Notes: generated from the sequence alone by a model not told the origin. A DNA stretch of 64,000 bases from Streptomyces aureoverticillatus (GCF_014649395.1 NZ_BMSY01000004.1:1-64000), one strand, 5' to 3'; numbered from the stretch's first letter, positions 52,293-61,114 are shown. Translations and numbers: made by a program.

Positions 52293-52564
52293 GCCCAGTC
52301 ACCTTCACGAGGTCTGCCAGCGGACACATCGTCCAGGGCACGTGGTCATCCATCCCGGGTGCCATCCTCCAAGACCGCCGGCCACGGCGGATGCTTCTTA
52401 GCCGCGTTCGGTTTGCGGACGCGGAGCGTGCGGAGATGCTGCCGGGCCCTCGTTTGGAATCCGTACCGCGGGCTACCCGAGCGGGGCGCCCGACGGTCGA
52501 CCCGGACGAAGGCACCGGAGAGTTGAGGACACAGCTCCCGGTGTCGCCCGTAGCGCACGAGCCG

Positions 52565-52915
52565 TCACCGCTGATCACGGAGGCGCCTCAGCGCGCCATG
52601 CAGTTCGCGTCGGATCCGCTCGGGGAGCAGCTCGCCCTGGGCCGTGGCGATCAGGGCCGCGGCCACGTCACGGAGTTTGATGTTGCAGTGCTGCGAGACG
52701 TCCACCAGCAGTCCCCAGGCCCGTTCACTGGAACAGGGCGCCAGGGCCATCAGCATGCCGCGCGCCTGGTCGATCACCGCACGGCTCGACAGTGCCCTGA
52801 CCAACTGATCGTTCTCCGCGCGCAGTTCGATGACCTCGGCCACAAGAGCCGCATGCCCCGCCGAAGCGGCAGCCGTCACCCGCTGTTCGTCGTAGGGCGT
52901 GATCGCTTGATGCAT
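52565..52915 (-). CDS. ANTAR-domain protein
   Basis: 116 residues. A coiled lead (LVAEVIELRAENDQLVRAL) and an ANTAR domain: SRAVIDQARGMLMALAPCSSERAWGLLVDVSQHCNIKLRDVAAALIA (in parts). ANTAR domains bind two-hexaloop RNA and act as antiterminators. There is no GAF or receiver domain, so the input is unclear. The ATG at 52915 follows GAGGT; an ATG at 52960 lacks a good site. A close paralogue lies at 53119. Confidence 0.85.
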   Translation of the reverse strand: MHQAITPYDEQRVTAAASAGHAALVAEVIELRAENDQLVRALSSRAVIDQARGMLMALAPCSSERAWGLLVDVSQHCNIKLRDVAAALIATAQGELLPERIRRELHGALRRLRDQR

Positions 52916-52982
52916 GGTGCCTACCTCACAACGCAGTGACGAGAGCTCTGGCCTGTGCATGCCCTCGGGGCACCACAGGCGG

Positions 52983-53075
52983 TCAGCGGCGGGCGGGTTG
53001 CCGCTCAGGGGCCGACCTCACCAGTGCTTTGCCATAGGTGACCTTGAGGCCCCGGACATCGGCTGCGTGAATCAT
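52983..53075 (-). pseudogene. Possible ABC-transporter ATPase stump
   Basis: A 30-codon frame, MIHAADVRGLKVTYGKALVR and a Pro/Arg tail, with an excellent ribosome site (GGAGGGAGAACGTC). The start resembles the first strand of ABC ATPases (M-I-x-A-x-x-L-x-V-x-Y-G), cut before the Walker A. It may be translated as a 30-residue peptide, but no function is evident. Confidence 0.35.
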
Positions 53076-53118
53076 GACGTTCTCCCTCCTGGAGGCGCCC
53101 ATACCGTGGGCTCGATGT

Positions 53119-53388
53119 TCAACGCCGGTCTGCCGCGTGGGGGCGCCGCAGCGCACGACGTAGCGCCCGATGCATCTGCTCGGGAAGCGGCTTGCCCTCC
53201 GTGGTGGCGACCAGGGCCGCAGCAACCTCTCGCAGTTTGAGATCGCACCGCCGCGCGACATCCACCAGCAGCCCCCGGGCTGCCTCGCGGCGGCAGGGGG
53301 TCAGGACCATCACCATGCCACACGCCTGATCGATAGCCGCGCGGCCGGCCATCATCCGGCGCAACTGATCGTTCTCGGTGCGCAGCAC
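53119..53388 (-). CDS. ANTAR-domain protein, short paralogue
   Basis: 89 residues starting at GTG 53388, which has GGAGG 5 bases upstream. LRTENDQLRRMMAGRAAIDQACGMVMVL, then LLVDVARRCDLKLREVAAALVATTEGK aligns closely with the protein at 52565 but lacks its first 27 or so residues. It has only the RNA-binding ANTAR unit. Its start lies inside the end of the small membrane-protein frame on the same strand. Confidence 0.75.
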   Translation of the reverse strand: MLRTENDQLRRMMAGRAAIDQACGMVMVLTPCRREAARGLLVDVARRCDLKLREVAAALVATTEGKPLPEQMHRALRRALRRPHAADRR

Positions 53389-53528
53389 GGCGGCCTCCTG
53401 CCCTGGCGGCGCGCTTCCCAGTAGTGGACGAGGGCGAAGACCAGCAGGGCCGCAGCCACCCACCACAAGGCATGGAGGAAGCCGAGCCCGAACAGGACCG
53501 CGACGAGGATGAACAGGAGCACGAACAC
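53352..53528 (-). CDS. Tiny hydrophobic membrane protein
   Basis: 58 residues from GTG 53528 (GGGGAGG 6 bases upstream). Two hydrophobic helices, VFVLLFILVAVLFGLGFLH and ALWWVAAALLVFALVHYW, followed by a basic tail. It is the same type as the 57-residue protein at 54231 (WILLLLLILVIFGFGF then ILWYVAAVLLVLWLVGF), a common Streptomyces small-membrane-protein family. The tail (RRQGRRPPCCAPRTISCAG) overlaps the ANTAR start by 37 bases and probably replaced the usual Arg/Trp ending. Confidence 0.6.
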   Translation of the reverse strand: MFVLLFILVAVLFGLGFLHALWWVAAALLVFALVHYWEARRQGRRPPCCAPRTISCAG

Positions 53529-53904
53529 GGCGGGCCTCCCCAGAGCGGAATGGGCATCGCTGCCGGGGACTGGGGCCTCACCCGACAGCGTAGTCCCGCC
53601 CGGAGTCCGCGGATACCTCGCCCGTGTAACCGCGTAACCGCTCGACGTAGATTCGTACTTGACATCTGGTCAGCGATTGCGGCGGAGACTAGCGTACGCC
53701 GTGCCGCCCCAGTCCCCGGCAGCGCCGAACAGCCCTCGCGCTCCCCAGGGGGCGCACCGTACGCATCGCTGCCGGAACCCGCCGCGTCACGGGCGTGGCC
53801 GCTCCCGACCCCGCAACGTGATCCCGGCACGGCCTTGATGCGCTCCATGCGGGCACCGATCTGCTGCCCGCCGCGTCGCACGTGTCTGACTCCAGGCGGT
53901 ACGC
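53529..53904. other. Intergenic region with possible promoter
   Basis: 376 bases between the divergent small membrane protein (minus) and the 68-residue protein (plus). TTGACA at 53659-53664 on the plus strand is a good -35 box; the -10 is not convincing. No coding signal. Confidence 0.45.
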
Positions 53905-54111
53905 ATGTACGCGCTGATCGTTCCGGCCGCGGCTCCCTTCGTCCTGCTCGCCACCGTCATGGGCCTGTCCTGGTGGGAGGACCACGTCCTGCCGCCAGCT
54001 GAGCCGGCCGAGACTCCCGGCGGGACTCCCATTACCCCGGCAGTCCCGGCCGTGCTCCCCCAGCCCGCCCGTCCCCACGGGTCGTTGACAAGCTACGTTG
54101 CCGGGAGTTGA
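53905..54111 (+). CDS. Small single-helix membrane protein
   Basis: 68 residues: one N-terminal membrane helix (MYALIVPAAAPFVLLATVMG) followed by LSWWEDHVLPPAEP and a Pro-rich tail. The ATG follows AGGCGG. The pattern of a short helix followed by E-D/E-H/R-V-L-P-P is seen in small Streptomyces membrane proteins of unknown function. It stands at the head of a group of small stress-type genes. Confidence 0.6.
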   Translation: MYALIVPAAAPFVLLATVMGLSWWEDHVLPPAEPAETPGGTPITPAVPAVLPQPARPHGSLTSYVAGS

Positions 54112-54230
54112 CTGACAGCACGGCGTAGGGCCATGCCGCTCCGGATCGTTCGGGCGAGGCATTCCGCCTTCCCGCTTCGCCCAGACCCCGCGGAAATCAG
54201 GAATCTTCTCCGCGATCTGGAGGCCCGGCG

Positions 54231-54404
54231 ATGCTCTTGTGGATTCTTCTCCTTCTGCTGATCCTGGTGATCTTCGGGTTCGGCTTCACCATGCAGATCC
54301 TGTGGTACGTCGCGGCGGTACTCCTGGTCCTCTGGCTCGTCGGCTTCGTGATGCGCGGGCGCGGCGGCGGTGGCAGGCGCCGGTTCGGCCGCAGCCACGG
54401 CTGA
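54231..54404 (+). CDS. 57-residue hydrophobic membrane protein
   Basis: Two membrane helices (WILLLLLILVIFGFGFT and ILWYVAAVLLVLWLVGFV) and a Gly/Arg tail (MRGRGGGGRRRFGRSHG). GGAGG lies 7 bases before the ATG. This is a typical intact member of the small hydrophobic protein family of Streptomyces, often near stress genes. Function unknown. Confidence 0.75.
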   Translation: MLLWILLLLLILVIFGFGFTMQILWYVAAVLLVLWLVGFVMRGRGGGGRRRFGRSHG

Positions 54405-54496
54405 TCCACCCCGGCCCCGTGCCCTGACCGCGGACAGGGCGGCTTGCACGGCAATCAGGCGCGGGAGCCCATCCAGCGCACGAGCAGAGGACAGCC

Positions 54497-54670
54497 ATGA
54501 GCGTGGGACGAACGATCAGGCACACGACACAGGCCTTCACAGGCCGGATCACGGAACGCTTCGCCAGGACCACCGGCAAGAGGCGGCTGCGGCGGCAGGG
54601 CAGGACCGACCGGGTCTCCGGAAATCTGAAGCAGTCCGGCGACGAGGCCAAGGGCGCTTTCCGGCGCTGA
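54497..54670 (+). CDS. CsbD-family small stress protein
   Basis: 57 residues, basic and hydrophilic. The C-terminal half, RVSGNLKQSGDEAKGAFRR, has the CsbD hallmark (G-x-x-K-x-x-x-D-x-A-K-x-A). CsbD-like proteins are general-stress (sigma-B type) proteins of unknown activity. AGAGGACA precedes the ATG. It lies in a run of small stress-type genes, 93 bases after the hydrophobic protein. Confidence 0.75.
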   Translation: MSVGRTIRHTTQAFTGRITERFARTTGKRRLRRQGRTDRVSGNLKQSGDEAKGAFRR

Positions 54671-54802
54671 CCACGAACGCCCCCGTTGGTGCCCACGGCG
54701 CGCGTGGGCACGAACCGGCCGGCCCCAACACTGAGCGATCCGACAGGGATTGATGGAAATGCAGCAGAGCGGCCAACGGGTCAACAACCAAGGAGGGCAG
54801 CC

Positions 54803-55429
54803 ATGATCACCATCGTCATCATCGCCGTGCTCGTCATCGCGGCAGCCGCCCTCTTCTTCGTCGTGCGTGGACGAACCCGGGGCGGTGGCGGCCGTGGCCT
54901 GAAGCGGCGCTTCGGGCCCGAGTACGACCGTGCCGTCGCCCGCCACGACGGCGACACCAAGGGCGCCGACCGAGAGCTCAGTGAGCGGGTGAAGCGGTAC
55001 GGCTCCCTCAAGGAACAGCCGCTGTCACCTGAGGCCCGTGAGCACTACGCATCTCAATGGGCCACCGTTCAGGAGCAGTTCGTGGACTCCCCGCAGAAGG
55101 CCATCATCGAGGCCGACGCGCTGCTGGCGCACCTGGCCAGGGACCGGGGCTTTCCCGACGGCGAGCACTTCGAGGAGCAGCTGGCGGCGCTCTCCGTCCA
55201 CCACGCCCACTACGTCCATGGCTACCGCAGCCTGCACACGGCAGCCCGCGGCCAGAGCGGCACCGAGGAAATGCGGGAGGCCATGATCGGAGCCCGCAGC
55301 CTCTTCGAGGCCCTGGTCACCGAGCAACCAGCCGACTCGGACCGGCGCCGTCCGCAGTCTCCCGACGACCGCGGCCACGCGCCGTGGGCACTGAACCGGC
55401 GCCATGCGAAGGGAAGTGGCACGCGATGA
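54803..55429 (+). CDS. Membrane-anchored hypothetical protein
   Basis: 208 residues. One N-terminal helix (ITIVIIAVLVIAAAALFFVV), then a basic RGRTRGGGGRGLKRRFGPEYDRAVARH and a helical cytosolic domain (YASQWATVQEQFVDSPQKAIIEADALLAHLARDRGFP, in parts). This domain is frequent in Streptomyces small stress operons; its role is unknown. AAGGAGGG lies upstream. The stop overlaps the next ATG (ATGA), so both genes are coupled. Confidence 0.85.
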   Translation: MITIVIIAVLVIAAAALFFVVRGRTRGGGGRGLKRRFGPEYDRAVARHDGDTKGADRELSERVKRYGSLKEQPLSPEAREHYASQWATVQEQFVDSPQKAIIEADALLAHLARDRGFPDGEHFEEQLAALSVHHAHYVHGYRSLHTAARGQSGTEEMREAMIGARSLFEALVTEQPADSDRRRPQSPDDRGHAPWALNRRHAKGSGTR

Positions 55430-55845
55430 CGTACGACCAGGAACGCGCACAACAGCCCCAGAGCGGAAGGCCCGATCTCGTCGAACAGCACGCCTCGCAG
55501 ACACCTCGCACCGAGTCCGCTCGCGCACCGCGTGAGCCGGCCGCCAGTGCTGACGCATCCGTCCGCACCCCGGGGTCCGCACTCCTGGCGCAGGGCGAAC
55601 GGGACAAGCTCACCATGCGACTCCGGCAGGCCCTCAACACCTTCGTCGAGAGCCCGCGCCAGGCCGTGGAAGAGGCCGACGGCGTCTTCGACGAAGCCGT
55701 CACCCAGCTGACCGAAACCCTCGCGGAGCGGCGCCGTGCCCTGCGTGCAGCCTGGCAGGGCCAGGACACCGAGGCGCAGACAGAGGAACTACGGCTCGCG
55801 CTACGGCAGTACAAGGAGACAACAGAGGTGCTGCTGCGCATGTAG
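55426..55845 (+). CDS. Soluble helical partner of the membrane-anchored protein
   Basis: 139 residues, coupled to the gene before it. The segment LRQALNTFVESPRQAVEEADGVFDEAVTQLTETLAERR parallels WATVQEQFVDSPQKAIIEADALLAHLA in the upstream protein, so the two share a duplicated F-V-(E/D)-S-P-(R/Q)-x-A-(V/I)-(E/I)-E-A-D helix-turn-helix unit. The N-terminus is disordered and Pro/Ser/Ala-rich. Likely a heteromer with its neighbour; function unknown. Confidence 0.8.
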   Translation: MTYDQERAQQPQSGRPDLVEQHASQTPRTESARAPREPAASADASVRTPGSALLAQGERDKLTMRLRQALNTFVESPRQAVEEADGVFDEAVTQLTETLAERRRALRAAWQGQDTEAQTEELRLALRQYKETTEVLLRM

Positions 55846-56028
55846 CGCCCCCCGAGCAGTGAAACTGCCCCCCGCCCGAAACACAGCCGCCGCGGAAGAT
55901 CGGTGCTCAGGTCCGCACTGGTCGAGAATGCGGCGGCTGTGCGCCCACATCACAACCCCGCGATCCAGCCCCCTCCACCCGGACTGGCAACAATTCGCTC
56001 TCGTGAACGCATCGTTGAAGCAATAGCC

Positions 56029-56589
56029 TCAACGGTCAGCCACGGGACCTCCGCCAGCGGCACCTGGGCCGGATCCGGTAGCCACCTCCAGGGCCGCTCG
56101 AGCCTCGGCCCGAGCGGCGTGCCACCCGACGAGTTGTGGCAACAGCCCCCACAGTCCGCCGCACACCAGCAGCGTCGCGCTGCCCGCGATGGCCCCCTCG
56201 ACCCGGCCGAGCACCACGTCGACGACGAGCAGCACAGACCCCGTCAGGGCCAGCATCAACACGCTCATGCCCGCCCCCGCCAGCCGTGAGGAGACCCGCA
56301 CGATCTCGGGCTTGGCCCCCCGCTGGAACAGCGCGCGATGCAGCGCGGCCGGCGCGGTGAACAAGGCCGCCGCCAGCACGGCGAGCAGCAATGTCGTGAT
56401 GTACACCGCGCGCTGCGTCGTGTCGAGCATGGCGAAGCGGGCGGTGAAGGCCAGCGTCAGCAAGAACGCGAACAGGATCTGGACGCCGGTCTGGATGATC
56501 CGCAGCTCCTGGAGCAGCTCGCCGAAATTGCGGTCGGCCCGCTCCAGCGTCGTCTCCTCGCGCGGCGTACGGTGACTCTCCTCGGCCAT
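56029..56589 (-). CDS. DUF6328-like four-helix membrane protein
   Basis: 186 residues. An acidic lead (ERADRNFGELLQELRIIQTGVQILFAFLLTLAF) starts the first helix; three further helices follow (AVYITTLLLAVLAAALFTAP, SVLMLALTGSVLLVVDVVLG, ATLLVCGGLWGLLPQLV) and a Gly-rich tail. This is the pattern of the DUF6328 family. Function unknown. Convergent with the stress-type genes before it; monocistronic. Confidence 0.85.
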   Translation of the reverse strand: MAEESHRTPREETTLERADRNFGELLQELRIIQTGVQILFAFLLTLAFTARFAMLDTTQRAVYITTLLLAVLAAALFTAPAALHRALFQRGAKPEIVRVSSRLAGAGMSVLMLALTGSVLLVVDVVLGRVEGAIAGSATLLVCGGLWGLLPQLVGWHAARAEARAALEVATGSGPGAAGGGPVADR

Positions 56590-56721
56590 GTCTCAGCAAG
56601 CTAGTCGACACACGCCGAACCGTCGCCAGGCCAGGCTGAACATTCTGGTCCCACGAGGCATGCGGGCAGACAGGCCCAGGGCTCACCCTCCGAGCGGACA
56701 CCTGGATTCGGTCTGGGGAGT

Positions 56722-57798
56722 TCATTGCCCCGGCGCGGCGAAGCGCAGGATGCGTCCCCAGGTGGAGCCGTACTGCCGCCACAACGGTCCGGTGACGTAC
56801 GGGATGCCGTACTTCTCGCAGAGTTCCCGCACCCGCGAGGCGATCTCGGCGTAGCGGTTGCTGGGCAGATCGGGGAAGGCGTGGTGCTCGATCTGGTGGC
56901 TCAGGTTTCCGCTGAGGATGTGGAAGAGTGTGCCGCCCTCGATGTTGGCCGAGCCCTGGATCTGCCGCAGATACCATTGCCCGCGCGTCTCGTCCTCGAT
57001 GCGCTCCTCGGTGAAGGTCTGCACGTCGCCGGGGAAGTGGCCGCAGAAGATGATGGTGTGCGACCACAGGTTGCGTACGGTGTTGGCGGTGAGGTTGCCC
57101 AGCAGGCACGGCAGGGCGGAGGGCCCGGCGAGGAGCGGGAAGAGCACATAGTCCTTGGCGAGCTGGCGGGTGCCCTTGGCGAGGAACCCGGTCAGATCGG
57201 CTGCGAAGGACCGCCATGTTTTGCGGCCGGCGGCGACGGCATCGGGCTCCAGGTCGTACAGCGCGATGCCCCACTCGAAGAGCGGGGCGAGCACGAAGTT
57301 GTAGAGCGGCTGGGCGAGATGGCGTGGACGCCAGCGCTGGTCGGCGCTCATCCGGAAGACGACGTATCCGAGGTCCCGGTCGCGGTCGACGACATTGGTC
57401 CAGGTGTGATGCAGGTGGTTGTGGGTGTGCTTCCACGCCTCGGCGGGCGTGAGGAAATCCCACTCCCACGTGGCCGAGTGGATCGCCGGGTCGCCCATCC
57501 AGTCCCACTGGCCGTGCAGGATGTTGTGGCCCAGCTCCATGTTCTCCAGGATCTTGGCGACGGCGAGCATGGCTGTACCCGCCGCCCAGGCGGGCGGGAA
57601 CAGCGAGACGGCCAGAGCGGCTCGCCCTCCCGCCTCCAGGCCACGCTGGGCGGCGATCACCGTGCGGATGTAGCGGGCGTCGTCGGCACCGCGCGCAGCG
57701 AGGATCTCGGAGCGGATCCGGTCGAGCTCCGCACCGAGCTCCTCGCCGACGTCCTCATCGAGGGCCGTCTCTATGGAAGCGGGAGGGGTCACAGTCAC
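56722..57798 (-). CDS. Membrane fatty-acid desaturase
   Basis: A 358-residue di-iron desaturase. The three histidine boxes are HNILH, HNHLHH and QIEHH, as in actinobacterial acyl-CoA or acyl-lipid desaturases, with four hydrophobic segments. It would put a double bond into fatty acyl chains at the membrane, needing electrons from a ferredoxin/reductase. The neighbouring gene on the same strand (57815-58299), which should encode that partner, is collapsed, so this enzyme must borrow another electron donor. GGAG lies upstream of the ATG at 57798. Confidence 0.92.
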   Translation of the reverse strand: MTVTPPASIETALDEDVGEELGAELDRIRSEILAARGADDARYIRTVIAAQRGLEAGGRAALAVSLFPPAWAAGTAMLAVAKILENMELGHNILHGQWDWMGDPAIHSATWEWDFLTPAEAWKHTHNHLHHTWTNVVDRDRDLGYVVFRMSADQRWRPRHLAQPLYNFVLAPLFEWGIALYDLEPDAVAAGRKTWRSFAADLTGFLAKGTRQLAKDYVLFPLLAGPSALPCLLGNLTANTVRNLWSHTIIFCGHFPGDVQTFTEERIEDETRGQWYLRQIQGSANIEGGTLFHILSGNLSHQIEHHAFPDLPSNRYAEIASRVRELCEKYGIPYVTGPLWRQYGSTWGRILRFAAPGQ

Positions 57799-57814
57799 GG
57801 GGGCTCCTTGGTGG

Positions 57815-58299
57815 CTAGGCGTCGAGGGCCAGCGGTCCGGCCGCCGCCGAGAGGCAGGTCTGGATCATCTGGCCGGCCCGGTCGTGGATTTCGCCGGTAC
57901 GCAGGTCGCGCACGCGGCCGTAGGTCAGCGGGGTGAGACAGCCGAAGCAGATCCCGCGCCGGCACCCGTACGGCATCACCACCCCCGCCGACTCGCCGAC
58001 GACGAGAAGCGGGTCCAGCCAGGCCAACGACCGCCGGGCCGCGTGGAGTTCGGAACCGAAGATGCTCTCCCGAGCGCAGGGCGCACTGTGATCGTCGGGA
58101 GCCCGTCCTCCCGGCCCGGCCGGACAGCGAGCGTGACAGCACCCGGAGTCTCCGGCCACACCTCTGTCACCCGCCCCACTGGGAAGCGGGCGCCGAGCAG
58201 GGAGTCGATCAGTCCGAGAGAGTCGTCCGGGGTGAGCGGGCTGGTCAGCCAGGAGGCCACGTTCAGCAGCCTGCTCGCGAGGGCCGACAACTCAGGCAT
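57815..58299 (-). pseudogene. Ferredoxin reductase with large internal deletion
   Basis: From ATG 58299 (GAGGAATCC upstream) the frame gives the N-terminus of a desaturase-linked oxidoreductase: LASRLLNVASWLTSPLTPDDSLGLIDSLLGAR, then VWPETPGAVTLAVRPGRE (in parts). The frame then degenerates and another encodes a 2Fe-2S ferredoxin domain: VGESAGVVMPYGCRRGICFGCLTPL (in parts) and TGEIHDRAG. The FAD- and NAD-binding domains, about 200 residues, are missing. Complete relatives sit next to this desaturase type and pass it electrons. Confidence 0.75.
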
Positions 58300-58999
58300 A
58301 CGCGGATTCCTCTCGTCGCGCAGCACGACGGGTGCTGCGTACGTCGAGTCGTCCCGGGCCCGGCAGAGGCAACGTAACCACGACCGTGTGAACGGACGCG
58401 CGCCCAGGAGGCACATCCCGCCACCCGCGGCCTGCCGTATCCGGCGAACGCGCGTCCGCACAGGGCGGTGGCCTGCGTGGGTAAGCCGGGGCGCGCCAAA
58501 GGTAATTGGCCGGATGCCCGTGCCGGTTCCACGACACCCGACCGCCTCCATGTAAAGAGACCGCCTCGGGAGCCTGCTCACCAGGCTGCTGGACCTTCGC
58601 GGGAAGGCCGCCGAACGCCATCGTCTGGCTGATCCTGGAAACCACAGCGCGGAAGAGCTGGCGCAGCGTCACCGCCGTGACGTACTCCGCCGCCGCCAGC
58701 CGCGCCCGCTCCGCCACCTGCGGCCACACCATCGCCACACGGGTACAAGTACCCGCCGTACAGGGCGCGTTGGCTCGATCGAGGCGAACACGCGGCCGAT
58801 CACGGCACAGCCCGGTTCCAGCCCGGCGCCGGGAGGTGCGCCTGGACGCCTGATGGCACACGTTGGAATCGGCCACCCGGTGATCTCTGGTGGCCCCGGA
58901 CCTGCTCGATGGACTCCCCACCCATACGGCTCTACACCTGCGGGCGGACGTCGCGAGGGAGGGGGGCCGAGGTAGCCGGCCAGGTTTCCAGGGCCAGTT
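58300..58999. other. 700-base region without a recognisable gene
   Basis: Sequence between the reductase remnant and the secreted-protein remnant. Several frames are open by GC bias, but none shows a start with ribosome site plus a known motif. It probably consists of decayed coding DNA. Confidence 0.5.
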
Positions 59000-60192
59000 T
59001 CAGAGCAGGGACGCAGAGGGCCCCGCACGAAGCCGGGAGGTCGCGGGTTCACGGTAGATGTAGAACCGCTGGAGGTCGTCCTCCGTGCAGGAGGCCGTCT
59101 GCAGGACCGCCCGTTCGGTGGCCGCGTTCTGCGCGGCGATGGTCGCGCACCCGCCGTTGCCCCAGTTCCACAGGGACGCCTCGATGACCCCGTTCTGCTC
59201 CGTCACGTTGCACAGGCGCCAGTTGTCCAGGTGGGCGCTGAAGATCGACGAGGGCCGTAGCCGGACACCGTCGGCCGCCAGGACCGGTGCGCCCCAGGAG
59301 AGGGGCTTGCCGGGCACGGCGATCTTGTAGACGGTGACTGGCAGTCGAGAGCGGCCCGCGCGCTGCGCCCGGTGGCCTTGGGCTGTTCGGCGGACGTGCC
59401 GCTGGTGTGAGCCGGGCGCTGCGCGAGGCGGTCGCGCCTCTGCTTCTCCGTAGGCGCCACCGCACCCGCCGGGTGCTCGGCCTTCGCGGCGGCCGAGCCG
59501 CAGTCGAGGAGGCCTCGTGCCTTGGCCACAATGCTGCCCGCGGGCACCTCGTCCTGGCAGCGCACCGCGCCTTCCTCGAGGGTGGTGTAGGTGGTGAAGC
59601 TACCGCTGCCGGGCCCCTCGATCCACTTCAACGCCCAACTGCCGCTGCCCTGTTGGACGCGGTTGCAGTTGAGGCTTCCGTACGTACCGGTGACCTTCTT
59701 GGTGCCCTTGTAGACACCGTAGTAGCCGGGCTGGTTGAAGTTCCACGTGACCGTGTTCGACTCGCTGCTGGTGGAGGTGTAGTCGACCTTTACGTTCAGG
59801 CCCAGGCTCGCGCCGACGTTGCCGAGGGTCTCGACGGCGAAACCGCCCTCGACATTGCCGTTGAGTCCGACGGAGACCGAGATGGTGGTCTGGGTGCTGG
59901 TGGTGACGGTCTGGTTGCCGGTCGTGCCCTCAGTGACGTACCAGCCCTTGAAGTGGGTGATCGTCGGGGACACTTCGGTGGTCTTGATGTACGGGTGGCG
60001 TGTGCCGAGGTCGGCCGCCGTACAGGTGTCGCCGGGCCGGGGCGACGTCGTGGTGGTGGGTGCCGCGGCGGCCGGTGTGGCGGCGTGAGGCCCCAACTGG
60101 CCACGAACGATATGGAGGGGCCTATTTCGCCCCTGGAGCAGACCGTTGCCACGTCGGCTCAATCCCCGGTGAACCCGTACGCCACCGAACAT
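59000..60192 (-). pseudogene. Secreted-type beta-rich protein (toxin/lectin-like), frameshifted
   Basis: The first frame has GDTCTAADLGTRHPYIKT, a Ser/Thr-rich alternating stretch (TSTQTTISVSVGLNG, GASLGLNVKVDYTSTSSES) that looks like the beta-hairpin region of aerolysin-like proteins, and several Cys. At about 59338 it shifts; the other frame continues VTVYKIAVPGKPLSWG, LRPSSIFSAHLDNWRLCNVTEQ and a ricin-like end (NWGNGGCATI, LQRFYIYRE). Adding one base at CTG/GCAG restores one chain of about 390 residues. The N-terminus has no signal peptide although the Cys-rich body looks exported, so the 5' end may also be damaged. Confidence 0.6.
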
Positions 60193-60374
60193 GGGGGGCC
60201 ACCCTTGGAAACACGGCAGGCACCTGCTCGCGGCAGTAGCCGCACTCGCCCTGACCGCAGCCCTCCTTGCCCTGGGCGCCTCCCCGGCCGACCACGCGCG
60301 TCGCCCATGTCCTGCTCCCTGGAACAGACCGCCGAGGCCATCGCCAAACGGAAGCCGGTGGCGTGCTCGGAACT
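60191..60374 (+). pseudogene. Signal-peptide fragment of a secreted protein
   Basis: From ATG 60191 the frame gives MGGHPWKHGRHLLAAVAALA and LTAALLALGASPADHA, a clear signal peptide. The mature part then shifts to another frame (MSCSLEQTAEAIAKRKPVACSELT), which stops making sense at 60374, exactly where the methyltransferase on the other strand ends. It is head-to-head with the signal-less secreted-type gene at 59000-60192. Confidence 0.5.
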
Positions 60375-61114
60375 TACGGTTTGTGGGTTACCCAGAGCAG
60401 TTCTGCCGGCCAGCGGTGTGCCCAGTCGGGTGGGTCGGTTTCGTTGTAGCCGTTGGGTGTTCCGAGTTCGGGCCGCGGCTCGATGAGGTCGTCGATGATG
60501 AGGCCCGCGCCGCGCAGGACCCTGACCCAGTCGCCGTAGGTGAGCTGATAGCTGGTCGCGCCGTCGCCTTCGGCGATGGTGTTCAGCCCGAAGTAGTCCT
60601 GCTGCAGCGTCGTGGTCACGCGGCCGGCGGCTTCGTCGTAGCAAGCTTCGAACCATGGGCTGGCGACGTTGAACACCAGGCGCCCGCCTCGACCCAAGAC
60701 GCGTGCGGCCTGCGGGACGGCCAGGTGCGGGGGCGCCCAGCTGAGCCCACCGAAGTCGCAGAACACCAGGTCGAAGCTGTCGGCGGCGAAGGGGAGTTGT
60801 TCGGCGGCGCCTTGCACCAGCGGGTAGCGGGCCGCTCCCATCGCGCGGGCCGCTGCGGCGAGTTGGGCTTCGGACAGGTCGAGCCCGACCACGGTGGCGC
60901 CCTCGGCGGCGAGCGCCCTGGACCACTGGCCGGCGCCGCAGCCGAGTTCGAGGACGCGCTTGCCGGTGACATCGCCCAGGGCGTGCAGGTGCGCGTCGGG
61001 AATGGAGTACATGCCCCACAGCCGAGGTGCGGCGCCGATTTGCGGGTCGTGCTCGTGCTGGTAGGCGCTGCTGATCTGGTTCCAGAGCCGCCGGTTGGCA
61101 GGGATGCTGTCCAC
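60374..61114 (-). CDS. SAM-dependent methyltransferase
   Basis: A 246-residue class I methyltransferase: motif I VLELGCGAGQWSRALA, acidic residue in VVGLDLSEAQL, motif IV-like FDLVFCDFGGLSWAPPHLA, motif VI LGRGGRLVFNVASPWFE. The substrate is unknown; the FDLVFCDFGG pattern is common in small-molecule methyltransferases of Streptomyces. GTG at 61114 is chosen because CTGGAG lies 7 bases upstream; an in-frame ATG at 61156 has none. Its stop abuts the signal-peptide remnant. Confidence 0.9.
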   Translation of the reverse strand: MDSIPANRRLWNQISSAYQHEHDPQIGAAPRLWGMYSIPDAHLHALGDVTGKRVLELGCGAGQWSRALAAEGATVVGLDLSEAQLAAAARAMGAARYPLVQGAAEQLPFAADSFDLVFCDFGGLSWAPPHLAVPQAARVLGRGGRLVFNVASPWFEACYDEAAGRVTTTLQQDYFGLNTIAEGDGATSYQLTYGDWVRVLRGAGLIIDDLIEPRPELGTPNGYNETDPPDWAHRWPAELLWVTHKP

